A stretch of DNA of 64,000 nucleotides from Catonia carolina (lineage: Eukaryota > Arthropoda > Insecta > Hemiptera > Achilidae), in assembly GCA_035578175.1 (NCBI GenBank), contig JAQMRL010000010.1, positions 35,782,784-35,846,783 on the forward strand, in the 5' to 3' direction. The notes beneath the pieces were generated by a model. It was not told where the DNA came from. It ran no database searches and saw only the letters and a list, made by a program, of their open reading frames with translations. The translations under genes were made by a program, and so were the position numbers. Below are positions 54,055 to 64,000 of the stretch, piece by piece (position 1 is the first letter of the stretch; each line of letters begins with the position of its first letter).

Positions 54055-54997
54055 ACAATTAGCGTAACTCAACACACTACTTTCTTTTACCAATGCAAAT
54101 AATGGACAATATAACCTAACATTAGTAATAAAATATTAAAAATAAACAAAAACACTAATCTCTAAAAACATAACCTAGTTTTAATCATGAGTGAATGATG
54201 CAAAATGAAAACCAACCTTAGTTTGGCTTAATGATAAGCAAAATCACTCTTTGACACTAAACCGGGCTCTGTAGAGAAAAATGCTCTAAATAAAAGTTGT
54301 AGTTTAATTTTCTTTAAATGTTATTATACACTTTTATCGTAAAATGCATACTAAGACCGAAATCTTAAAAATCCATTTTTTACAGATTTTCATGAACAAA
54401 AAACAGAAAATCACAAATTACCGCTAAACTAAGCGTTATACAAAATAATGTTTGAAATAAATATGGTAGAGTTTCAAATTGTTTACAACTTTGATTGTAT
54501 AAATTTTTGCGCTAAAATGCATATTAAGGCCGCAATCTTAAAAAAATATTTTTCTTCTACGAGAGCACACCCTCCCCAAGAATTTCAGCAGACATGGCGC
54601 CTACCTTATCTTGTAGAACATAAAAATTGTATGTAGTAAACAAGGCGATTTTTAAAAACATCGTAGGAGCCGTTTTTTAATAAATCGCAAAAAAGTGAAA
54701 AATGACATGAATAAATTACTACATCCAGTTGACCGATTTTTATAAAAATGTTCGTGTCGCGTCCTCTAGTAGCCAAGTACCAAACTTAAGTTTCAACTTT
54801 GTACAATGTCCCGTTTTTGAGATATTTTGTTCACACACACATACACAGACACACACAGCACACACAGACCAATCGCTAAAAACATGTTTTTGGGGTTCAG
54901 CGGGTCTTAAAACGTGTATATCCGGTGAAAACTCAATTTGAAAAATCGAGAAGAAAACAATACTTTTCTTCTTATATTCATACAGGCAAGAGAAAGT
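54055..54997 (+). mobile_element. CTGG element, near-complete copy without DD41D insert
   Basis: 'cacactactttcttttacca' at the 5' side, two tandem modules, 'cagacatggcgcctacctta', a CA-rich microsatellite (54,833-54,867), 'ccaatcgctaaaaacatg' and the 3' end aggcaagagaaagt. It is the second complete copy in the window and shows the ancestral layout without the transposon. The small frames here are not genes. Confidence 0.8.
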
Positions 54998-55899
54998 AAA
55001 AAATATATAAAATGAAAAATTGAATGAACTAATAAACGTATAAAAATTCTGTGAAACTAATATTACCTAATTTATTCAAAAATATTAATTCGTATCAAGT
55101 TATTTAATAATTTTGTTCTAAATTTAACAAATGAATATTAAATTATTTAGTGTTCCTTTTTAACTGTATTATAGTTACAATGAATACAGTTTTAGGGTGA
55201 ATGTACTTTTATTTATTCTACTGATTCGATAAGATATGTCTTACTAATAATCTCTTTAAGAGATATATATTTTAAGAAAGCTGCTAGATGATACACGAGG
55301 CCTTTTATCGATTCTTTGCATGAGAACATCTGACATACCTTTTAAGTAAATAAATTTAAAGTAAATATAAAATAGTAACAACAGCGTTACTTCTCTAAAA
55401 GTTTTTTTGTTGATTTTTGTCGTTGGAAAAGTTTTAAATAAAGATACTTAGTTTATCTTGACTATTTGTTTCCTGCGTCGTATAGTATAATGTAGAAGTT
55501 CTGAAAAGTTCCTATGTATTTTAACTCAATAATCTGAAGTATCCATAACCTTTTCATTACGACAATCACCTTTTCCACGGGTGTTTCTCTTTGATTCCCA
55601 CATCTGTTAGGTATTTGGGCATAATTTTGATAGACTATTAAAATGGAACTCTCAACTCTCATGTCTCAGTCAGTTAAAAGACGCTCCTTGGAGAACAAAT
55701 TTAATATGTTTTACTGATTGATATCTCGACGTTCGGTACTTTGTCACACTTCAGAAATAAGTTGGATTCCCTTCGAGTTGATATGAAACTTGGACTAAAA
55801 TCTTCGTCCCGGTTTGCAGTTTAATTCTTCAACTTATGGATTAAAAGATTTCAAAAATTTATGTGACTGTTCAAGAAGATTGAATCCGAAATTTTTAGT
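54998..55899. other. AT-rich stretch
   Basis: Nothing recognised. Confidence 0.35.
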
Positions 55900-56085
55900 A
55901 ACGTGAACACTTTAAGTACAGCGACAACACAACGTGGTAACGCAGAATTCGGTTGACGAAAGTCAATAATTGACTTTCATCAATTTATTGACAAAGCCAA
56001 TCATTGGTTCTGTGCTGTGTTAAGGTCCCTATGCTCCGCCTTAATTTGCAGTCTTTAGCTCGTCAAAATATAGGGAAGAAATCCT
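55900..56085. mobile_element. Copy related to the 248 bp MITE, inverse orientation
   Basis: Read on the minus strand, 'gctaaagactgcaaattaag' and 'gcggagcatagggacc' match the left part of 18,557-18,804, and 'ctgcgttaccacgttg' matches its middle. A small internal palindrome (gtcaataattgac...) is unique to this copy. The other end is not defined. Confidence 0.5.
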
Positions 56086-56197
56086 TTTTCATGCCTTTAA
56101 AAGAGCCACAAATAAGATCGTAGTATCGTAGAAAAATACTTAAACAATTTTGGCTACGGAATTTGTGCATCACAGAATGTCAAAATGTTTTCGTTAA

Positions 56198-56926
56198 GGG
56201 GATATTGTACGATGGTTTTTAACTCAACATTTAAACTTTTGGTTTTTTATGTTTTTCAATAGTTAGGCCTAGATCGACCAGAAAAACATTAAATTACTTC
56301 AAAAAATTTTTTATGAAAAAATCAAGATTTTATCAGGTTTACACAGAAAAATTATCATGTTACGAAGAACGAATATTTTTCATAATTTTATACTGCTCGT
56401 TTTAGTGCAAAGAGAATTTTAGTTTTTTAAAATATATCTGTATCACGGTATTTAATATTCTCAGCTGTTGGTACAGCTTTCTAAACAACTGTTGATGGAA
56501 AATTTACTTGTTTGTGTACATATTGTTTTTTTGCCTTCTTGATTCTTACCTTTTCCCGTAAGTTTAGATTTTTAACATTAAGGTATAATTTTCTCAGAAA
56601 ACAATAAACCTACCAGGCTGAAATTTTTACCAGTTAATTATCTTGTATAGCCACATATACCGAAATTTTTATGACTTACTCAGGTGCTCCAAAAGTTAGT
56701 AATACACAAAATACATAGAAAACAATTTGTAAAAAGTTTATGTTATCGTAATTAAAAAAAAAATGATATGGTCAAAGATTAAATTCAAGCAATGTCAGTA
56801 GCTCGAAAAAAAACCCGACACCTATAGTGTGTAAAGTTTCATTTCCCTATATTTTACCAATCCTATGAAAAATGTACCTAAAAATAGCAAATTTAATATT
56901 GGCCAGATAAAAAGTACAGTCTCCCC
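56198..56926. mobile_element. TTAA-flanked MITE, copy 2 (729 bp)
   Basis: Ends ggggatattgtacgatgg and ...aaagtacagtctcccc, with TTAA at 56,194-56,197 and 56,927-56,930. It is collinear with 16,802-17,533 throughout ('tttatactgctcgttttagt', 'acctaccaggctgaaatttt', 'tatagccacatataccgaaa'). Confidence 0.85.
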
Positions 56927-56930
56927 TTAA

Positions 56931-57540
56931 GTCGACATGAAATTGGGTATGATTATTTTATATTCTTGTAATGGATAAATAAATGGGTTAACGTTTCATC
57001 GTATGAAATATAATGGAAAAGAAAAAAATAAACTAGGTAAGTGCAGTATTTCTAGAAAATACTGCATTATAAATCATTAACCAATAGACATAATATTAGC
57101 GTATTCGTAATCACGTGTCGTCTGTTGTCAGGAAGGGTATGACGAGCGGGAGAGTAGGGATAGAGCTACTGTCTTCCTACATGACTATACTTCTGTTCTC
57201 TACAAGTAAAGTATGTTCTTCGATAAAGTTTACTTTTTTGTATAGTCCGCAGTGGGATTAATTAATTTGGTTATCAATAACTAAATTGCGAGTAGAACAT
57301 TTAAAAAAAAGAGAAAACGCTGGATTATATTCAAACCTTAGCTGGGAAACGAATCCAAAACTACCGCTTAGTAGCCAAACCCACCGACTGAACTTTTTAA
57401 ATGCACAAATAATTAATCAATTGTAACGTCCAAGAATTTTTTTTTTTAAATTTTACATTAATGATTTGGTTGTTGAATGAAAATAATACTGACTCTAGCC
57501 GGGAATCGTAGTCACCTTTGCAGTTTATGATTCTATGAGC
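56931..57540. other. Spacer with SINE-like head fragments
   Basis: Minus-strand box-B-like segments occur near 57,345-57,400 and 57,490-57,545 ('gattcccggctagagtcag'). They are too degraded to assign. Nothing else recognised. Confidence 0.4.
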
Positions 57541-58345
57541 AATCCCCGCTCGTTTCGCTCGAAAATTTTAATCTAATTTCAGATCTTGTAACATTAACTT
57601 CTTCTTATCATAATCAAGGATTAGGCTTTCGCCTGTTCCGACTCACAACAGCGACAAACTACTGAATTAATGCGTGGCTTCCCAACATCTCTCCTACTCT
57701 CCGGTCTGTACCGCAAAACACTGAGGGGGATCCTTCCCTCAGGTATTCTCTCTACGTGCTCCCTCCATCGATTGCGATATTCTGCAATCTTCCCATTCAG
57801 GTTGTAAACATCCAGTTCTGTTTTTTATGTTCTCATTTCTTAGTTGGTCTCTACAACCCTTTTGACTGCAAACCTTTGTTCTTCACAGGAATTGCATCTC
57901 TGCCGCCTGTACTCTACTTTCCTGTGGTCTGGTACTAATCCACGACTCTCTTCCAGAGAGTAGGACTGGGGCAGCCATCACCTTGCAAAAACTTTATTTG
58001 AGTTTCTTTTCTTGTCTTCCTGCCTAGGGTTCTGCTAATATTGACGCACACTGCTTGGAATTTGCCAACTTTCTTCTCTATAACCAAATCTTGATCAAAC
58101 CCGATGTCACAGCCTAAATAATTGCAATGTGATACTTGTTTGAGCACTAAATCATCTATTAAAATTTCAGACCTGGTAGGATATTTACCAGTAAATGCCA
58201 TTGCCTTCGACTTTTTTACGGAAACGTTGAAATTATTTTTTTCCATAATTATATTCATTTAGAACATACACCGTCTCTGAAGCTCATCTCACTCTCTTGC
58301 ACAATCCACAAATCATCCACAAACAGTAAAGCATTCAATGTAATG
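57541..58345 (-). pseudogene. LINE reverse-transcriptase remnant (same group as 44 kb)
   Basis: On the minus strand: LNALLFVDDLWIVQES (decayed catalytic motif, VDD for ADD), MNIIMEKNNFNVSVKKSKAM, VSHCNYLGCDIGFDQDLVIE, SRTLGRKTRKETQIKF, then a frameshifted part containing KIAEYRNRWREHVERIPEGR and a terminal segment ending near 57,650. Stops and a frameshift inactivate it. Confidence 0.78.
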
Positions 58346-59690
58346 TATAACAATGTGCAAAAAAATATGTAAAAATTTTTATTTAAATTCCTAGTCGACA
58401 AATAAAAGTTGTTTCGGCCATTTTCTTGGTTGTGTAAGTACCGCAGTATTTTTCGATTCAATGATTTTGATGCATTTTTTTAAAAAAACGTACATTTTTT
58501 TTAAATAGAGCTTAAGATGACAATTCTTAAAGAGGAAAATTAAAAATTACCACTTTTATTTTCATTATTGTTAATTGTATGCAATTTTTGTTTCAAGTCA
58601 AAGGCTGTAATTTTGAAAAAAAAAAATTAATCCGGTTGTCTTACAAAGTTTGTCGAGAAAACTTGAAATACGAAAGTTGTAATTTTAAATTTTTTAGCTC
58701 TTCTTATTTTCATTTGGCCTAAAATGCAAGTTTAATCTGTAATAACGGAAGAAATTTATTTTATGAGAATTTTAAATTTACTTTCTTTAGATGTAGTATT
58801 TTTTTAATCCTTTCTAATCGAGCATCTACGACGCAAATAGAATTACTATATTAAATTTGAAGTTTACGGAGCTTGTAGTTTTGGAGATTTCGTGATGAGT
58901 CTGGAAGTCACCGAGTGAATTTCGCTTTAATATAGATTATTGCATCACGGTTACTGTAGGTTAAGTAAAGGTACACTGACAGTAAATTGTACTTACTTTA
59001 AATTGATTTTCTTCTTCATTATTTCATACACCACAGTACAGCATGAAAAATGTTGATAGTATGAACATCATGTTATTTAACTATTGTTTAACAATTCTTC
59101 TTTTTACTCTAATATCCGCTTCTGGAAGTTTATAATCAATATAGCAATTTGAACTTTAGTCGCACGGAATAGGAATAATATGACATACTATACCAAGGCC
59201 GCTCTCTTGAAATTTTTCACTAGGTTAAATTCACCGTAAGAAAAGAATTTGGTGCATGGATCTTGATTAAAAAAAATAATATCAGGATTTTCCAGCCTTG
59301 TTTCAAATTTTTTTATTACTTTCAAGACAATACGTTTTTACGTGATTTAATCTGGTAGACTGATAGATGTTACAATTGTTTCAAAAGAATTGTAGTGGTA
59401 TTCCCCTCGCACTATTATGCAAGTATTTTATACTGAAAAAACCCCGCAAGTTTCTTTTTACAACGAGTTTTTTCTGTTCATAAATTTACAAAAATTGTAA
59501 CTTTAGCCTATAAATTTTAATATATTGTGAAAAATTAATTAATCAATTGAAAATTGAATAATTCATTAAGAAATAATTGAATATAATACATAATTTCAAA
59601 CCTAGGGTTTTCAGGTTCACTAAAACAGTTTTTGTCCAGTATAATAAATTAGTCTAAAACTTTGAGAGACAGGGTAGTGTTCAAAGTAAA
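58346..59690. other. AT-rich stretch with possible diverged CTGG-like sequence
   Basis: Around 58,590-58,760 there are faint echoes of the CTGG modules ('gaaagttgtaattttaaatt'). No gene recognised. Confidence 0.35.
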
Positions 59691-61333
59691 TACTAAAGTG
59701 AAATTTCACCAAGAATTCGGAATTCTCGGTAATTTGGACTATCAAATAGGTAGGCCTACCTAGGTAGGGGTTCATCAATCAGCGTCCTTGGAACAAACTC
59801 TTTTGCAATAAGCAACGTGAATTTGATCTTGTGGAGCTAAAAGATGAACTTTCAGAGGAACTTTCGGTACTGAAGACGTCCAGGAAATAAGCCAATGGTT
59901 AACAATAGATGTAGATGAATACCGAGCAGAAAACTTGAATGAAGATGAAATCATAGCCTAGATACAAATAATATCATAAAGCACAGTAGTTGAAAATGAA
60001 TATGGTAGTGACGACGAAATTAACATTAAAAAAAAATTCTTTAGTTTCGCAACACCTGGAAGAATTTGTGGAAAGCGATAGTGACTTTCAAAAGTTTTAT
60101 TCAATATTAAAAGAAATGAAGCAAGTAGTTATTAAATAAAAACCAATACAAATGTAATCAAACTAAAATTTCGAACTTTTTCATCCACGTTACCAAAAGT
60201 AAAGATAGCAAATCTGACAATTTTGATCAACCATCTACTAGGTAGTGGAACTAAATTACTTGCTGTAAAATCAGTAAAAACTGTGAGTAATTACAAAAAT
60301 GTAAGTTACTATAAACTGTACATATTTTCATATACAGTACGTATAGGCAACTGAATTATTTTTACAATTGATGGTACTATACTATATCCATCAGTCACTT
60401 GAGACTGTGGGAAAGATAGGCAATTCCAATTTAACATTGGTTGTATAGAGCAATACGCTCTCCGCTACTATCTCTCCTACAATACTTTGTGTTTAAATTA
60501 ATAACGTTGAAGTTTTAGTTGTAATTGTAATTTAAACTAAAATTAAATTTATAATTGACTATTATTTAAAGAATAATGTTCGGCCCCAATATTAGATTAA
60601 AAGACGGAATATTTATAATTAAAAAGAAATAAAATGTAAATAGTTGCATTTATAGAATTTATAGGCATATGGCGATGAAATGGATAAATATAGATTTTGA
60701 AAGAATAAAAAAACGTTTAATTTAATTTTATCTTTTCATAACATTTTATGGTTTTACAAACAAAATGCTGTACATTACCCTATAAATAGTTATATTCAAT
60801 TAAAATTGTAATATCAATTCTCTCACATAATTATATATTTCAGATAATAACGTAAACATTTTTAATCGCAAATGTAATTTCTCTTAATATCATAAGTACA
60901 ATATAGCCTACAATAAGATCAACTTTTATTTTCATAGCGTGAGTTAACGTTTTTAACACAGTACGTAACGCGCTCTGGCCATGTAAGCAATGGTATCTTC
61001 CGACTGTTGGACAGAGTATAGTAGCAGTGTTTGTAGATTAATTTTTCATTATGTTTCATGTTTGGGCACAATTAAATTTTATTTTATTTTCTAATAAATA
61101 CTGTAATTAAGTTTTTAATGGAATAAATGTGTTTAAAGTTATTTTTTCGTTCTTTAACAATAATATATTTATTAAGCGTGAAATCACAAATTTAACCACT
61201 ACATTATAATAGTATGCTCTAGTAGCCTACACAAGCAGTAGTACCGTATTTTAAAAACTATCCTAATTCGGAATTTTGCTAATTTGGACTCGTCTTCCCC
61301 CCATATATTCCGAATTAGTGAAGTTTTACTGTA
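59690..61333 (+). mobile_element. Tigger/pogo-like element remnant
   Basis: The left part has aaagtgaaatttcaccaag plus 'ttcggaattctcggtaattt'. The right end, inverted, reads cagtaaaacttcactaattc followed by TA. The shared core (TTCGGAAT...) is a pogo-type terminal repeat. Between 59,780 and 60,140 lie broken coding traces on the plus strand, including IDVDEYRAENLNEDEIIA, typical of the acidic C-terminal end of Tigger transposases. The catalytic domain is missing and stops are frequent. An old, internally rearranged copy. Confidence 0.55.
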
Positions 61334-62515
61334 ATACAAACTGAATAGTTTATTAAATCTACTGTCGTAAACGTAGAGTGCTAAAACATACGTTTTTCTA
61401 TTTACAAATACTTTAAAATCTAACCTTTCTTTTATTTAGGTAATTCAATATTTTGTTAACTTATAAATTTAGAATTTTACGACAACCATTGTTCATTAGA
61501 TAAAATATTTCTTGTTTGTTGAACTTATATGTTAAAGGACAGAAATAAAAATCTCTTAGTAAATTAATGACTTATTCTAAGTTGTACAGATAAATATTTA
61601 TTTACATTTAAATGTAAATAGTAGAAGTGTAATTTATCATACTTTAGTTTCGCAGCAAAGAGAATTCCCGAATATTTTTGTTTATTTTGTAACATCATAA
61701 TAAAGTTTAAGTTGAAGTAATTAAAAAACACTATTTCGAGTTAACCTACTTATAAATTAAATATCTAATAAAATATAAATTAAAGTAAAATAGTAACAAA
61801 AAGTTAAGGAGCTTATGTAAGTCAAAGAAAATTATGAAAGAAAAGAAACTAAAAACTATAATTAATAGATATTAAACTTTTTTGATGATAATAATAATTA
61901 CGAAAACCACGCATAATCAAGATACGAAATGAAATTAATGTATAAAATTTGTACTCGTTGATAAGTAAGTTTTAAATTTTAGTTGAGGATTGCGGTTACC
62001 ATTGAGAGAATCCCATGTTATAAAGCAATTAAAAGCAACCTGACCCGCAATCTGTGTCTAGTTTACCAAAAAGAATGTTTCCGTGTCATAACCGATTTGA
62101 TTTACAGTAAAGTTATGCAGTCATGAATAAAATTAATCGATACACGACCTAAGATAACCGTATATTGAGCAAACAAAATCTAATAAAAATTCTTGATAAA
62201 TAAAATAAATAAATAATATAAAAACAAAGAAAAAATTACCACAGAGTAAAACAAAATTAATAATTCATAAGAACAGAAATATTTTTGCAAATTTTAATAA
62301 TTATTAATATTTTCAAATTTAACTATGTTTTACTCTATTTGTAATAAATTCGATTTAAAAATGGTAATATAAATATTAGGCACTCAAATAATGTTTATTT
62401 GTAGTAAATAAGTAACCCAATTTTCTAACATTACCTACCTCAACCTTCAATTAGCTACAATTACTCCTTCAATTCGTAATATTCAATATAGTAGTAAGTT
62501 CTCATAATATATATA
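61334..62515. other. AT-rich stretch
   Basis: Nothing recognised; many AT homopolymer-like runs. Confidence 0.35.
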
Positions 62516-62640
62516 CAGGGTGATTCAGAACTGTACAGGCAATCTCTCGGTAGCTCATTCTACAGCTAAAAATAAGAAAAAAAGTTCATATAAACATAGG
62601 CCCGAAAACGCTTCGTTAGCGAGTTATACAGGGTCTAAGA
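62516..62640 (+). mobile_element. Mariner-related terminal fragment
   Basis: It starts cagggtgattcagaactg after TA and continues 'tataaacataggcccgaaaa' and 'cgcttcgttagcgagttata', as in the outer arm of the DD41D transposon. Only the first ~125 bases are present. Confidence 0.72.
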
Positions 62641-62844
62641 TTTCACGGAGAATTCAGTACTCTCGGTGAAATGAGACCATATAGACATTTTTATTGTGTA
62701 TTGAAGAAAACGGGGACTACTTTGAGCACCTTTATAGGTAACTAATAACTAATTTTTACGTTGTTTTTACACTAAAATTCATTAATTTTTGTCAACATAC
62801 AGTATTAAATGATCAATCAGCTGTTATTTCTAACCTATGGACAA

Positions 62845-63080
62845 AATTAGTTATAATGCTTTTCACGGCTAATGAGCTCCGCTGTTCCACGCGTTTAGAC
62901 TAATCAGAACGTTTGCCAGCGTTGTCAGATTGTACGAATGTTTCAGCCTGACAAACATTACGCGCTTGCGTAAAAAAGCCGGAGTAGTTCACTCGTGTCT
63001 TGCATCTTGTACTGAACATATCGATTATAGAGCGCGTTATCATGCAATACTTTATAATATTATCAGCTGGTTGTATTATT
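62845..63080 (-). repeat. Inverse copy of the right part of the 31.7-32.8 kb element
   Basis: On the minus strand, 'agtattgcatgataacgcgc', 'acaagatgcaagacacgagt', 'ggcaaacgttctgattagtc' and 'gtgaaaagcattata' match 32,525-32,760 in order. The overlapping 65-88 codon frames at 62,900-63,300 are not recognised genes. Confidence 0.72.
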
Positions 63081-63575
63081 ATAAAGCTGGTTATAATTGT
63101 AATTGAAAGACCAAAAAAAATGGCTGACGAAATATATAACAGAGCTATGGGAGCAAGTATTGGCAAGTCATTGGCTAGCTATGACGTGGTTAGGGGTCAA
63201 TGCGTACATGCAGAGCTCATCAGCTTTGAAAAATAGTATAGTATATTTTCATGTAGTTAAAATTTTGTTTCACAATTACATTTCTTTTGCTTTTAAATAA
63301 AGTTAAATCAATTTCTAGTATTCAATTTTTTCTGCAGTAATTTACAAGAATCTTTTCAGAATTAAATGTTCTATAAATCTTATCAATAAAAAATACACCC
63401 TAATTCACCATTTACCAAAGTAATTTCACTTTAAAGACAAAAATGTATTATTTTGTAGCCCAAATTCCTAGTGCTTTACGTAAGATATCTTTAATACTGA
63501 TGAAGTTACATAACTGGGATCAATTAATTTTACTTCAGTTTCACGAGGACTTGGTTCGTTAAGACCTCCACGGAA
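63081..63575. other. Spacer
   Basis: No gene recognised; small frames lack domains. Confidence 0.35.
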
Positions 63576-63660
63576 TATTCTGGATTGCGACTTAAATAAG
63601 GTCAAAAAAGCCATGATGATCAACAACATCCGTACCGGATAGGCACAAGAAGAAGAAGAT
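63576..63660 (+). pseudogene. LINE ORF 3' end fragment
   Basis: It reads NKVKKAMMINNIRTG and a stop, then 'gcacaagaagaagaag'. It is the same C-terminal end and (AAG)n-type tail as the remnants at 12.8 and 37.2 kb. Confidence 0.65.
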
Positions 63661-64000
63661 TTTTAATATAAAAATATAAAAAAATAAATATTTTTATTTA
63701 AAATATCACAGACGAGCTTTAGGTAAGGAGCACAATAATTATTGTAATTAATGTTTAATGAATCGTTAATAACGTTCTGAAGTTAACATTCTGAAAATTA
63801 AAATTGAAGCCACTTTTATTGAGAAATTAATTGAAAAATTGAAATATACGATGACGATAAATTTAAAAACATGTCCAAAAGATTCAAGATGCTCATACCA
63901 ACAGAAAAAATACAATTGATGGGAATCTCTAGGAAACACAAAAGATGTAAAATGACTGCAAACCCGTTTAATATTTCACAATATTATGTGTTGCGAACAT
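63661..64000. other. AT-rich end of the window
   Basis: Nothing recognised. Confidence 0.35.

Noticed and set aside
62900..63300. Overlapping 65-88 codon frames on both strands
   Set aside because: They overlap a repeat that recurs at 32.5 kb and show no domain; mutual overlap argues against genes.

Overview
This is a 64 kb window of AT-rich eukaryotic nuclear DNA, almost certainly from an insect with a large, transposon-laden genome. The best taxonomic anchor is a coding exon of a shaking-B-type innexin (gap-junction family of invertebrates). A MADF-domain gene and the mix of transposons (RTE and Jockey LINEs, several tRNA-derived SINEs, mariner, Tigger and TTAA elements) agree with this. 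A hemipteran-like genome is my inference and is not proven by the window. There are no operons, CRISPR arrays or rRNA genes, and I see no convincing stand-alone tRNA gene.

Host genes. Only two were found, both on the minus strand. (1) A complete two-exon gene at 6420-1992 encodes a 274-residue MADF-domain (Adf-1-like) protein. Exon 1 (6420-5992) ends at a GAG|GTAAGT donor, exon 2 (2387-1992) begins after a TTGTAG acceptor, and both boundaries are phase 0. (2) The first coding exon of a shaking-B-like innexin (52080-51721, 120 codons) ends at a CAG|GTAAGA donor. Its remaining exons were not found and probably lie to the left across a large intron.

Transposon landscape. 9-15 kb: a Jockey remnant, an RTE-type reverse-transcriptase remnant split by a 1.18 kb near-perfect palindrome with a TA target duplication, and tRNA-derived SINEs. 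16-23 kb: a 732 bp TTAA-flanked MITE, a 248 bp MITE, a 398 bp retroposon (here SINE-A) with an 11 bp target duplication, and a full-length 3,363 bp RTE-clade LINE with a perfect 12 bp duplication but two in-frame stops. 23.7-24.4 kb: a 751 bp TTAA-flanked element keeping the C-terminal end of a Mutator/Kolobok-like transposase. 25.4-28.9 kb: the most striking locus, an intact DD41D mariner-superfamily transposon (2,514 bp, 351-residue transposase, apparently identical 489 bp inverted repeats) inserted in an older repeat that carries a (CA)n/(CACAGA)n microsatellite. The uninterrupted target survives in another copy at 41.9 kb. 29-46 kb: Jockey and other LINE pieces, a mariner-related palindromic element split by another repeat copy, and clusters of nested SINEs. 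46-64 kb: a possible solo LTR, more MITEs and SINEs, the innexin exon, a second copy of the TTAA MITE, a minus-strand LINE remnant and a Tigger remnant.

Family names such as SINE-A to SINE-E and 'CTGG element' are provisional labels used only here. Transposon families interact in visible ways. A LINE fragment at 44 kb ends in the same 3' tail as SINE-C, which suggests it drives that SINE. The RTE LINE and SINE-A share a shorter CTGATGAC 3' motif. Nested insertions give relative ages: the CTGG element is older than the DD41D transposon, the long-arm mariner relative at 33 kb is older than the CTGG copy inside it, and SINE-B is older than the SINE-A inside it at 39.9 kb.
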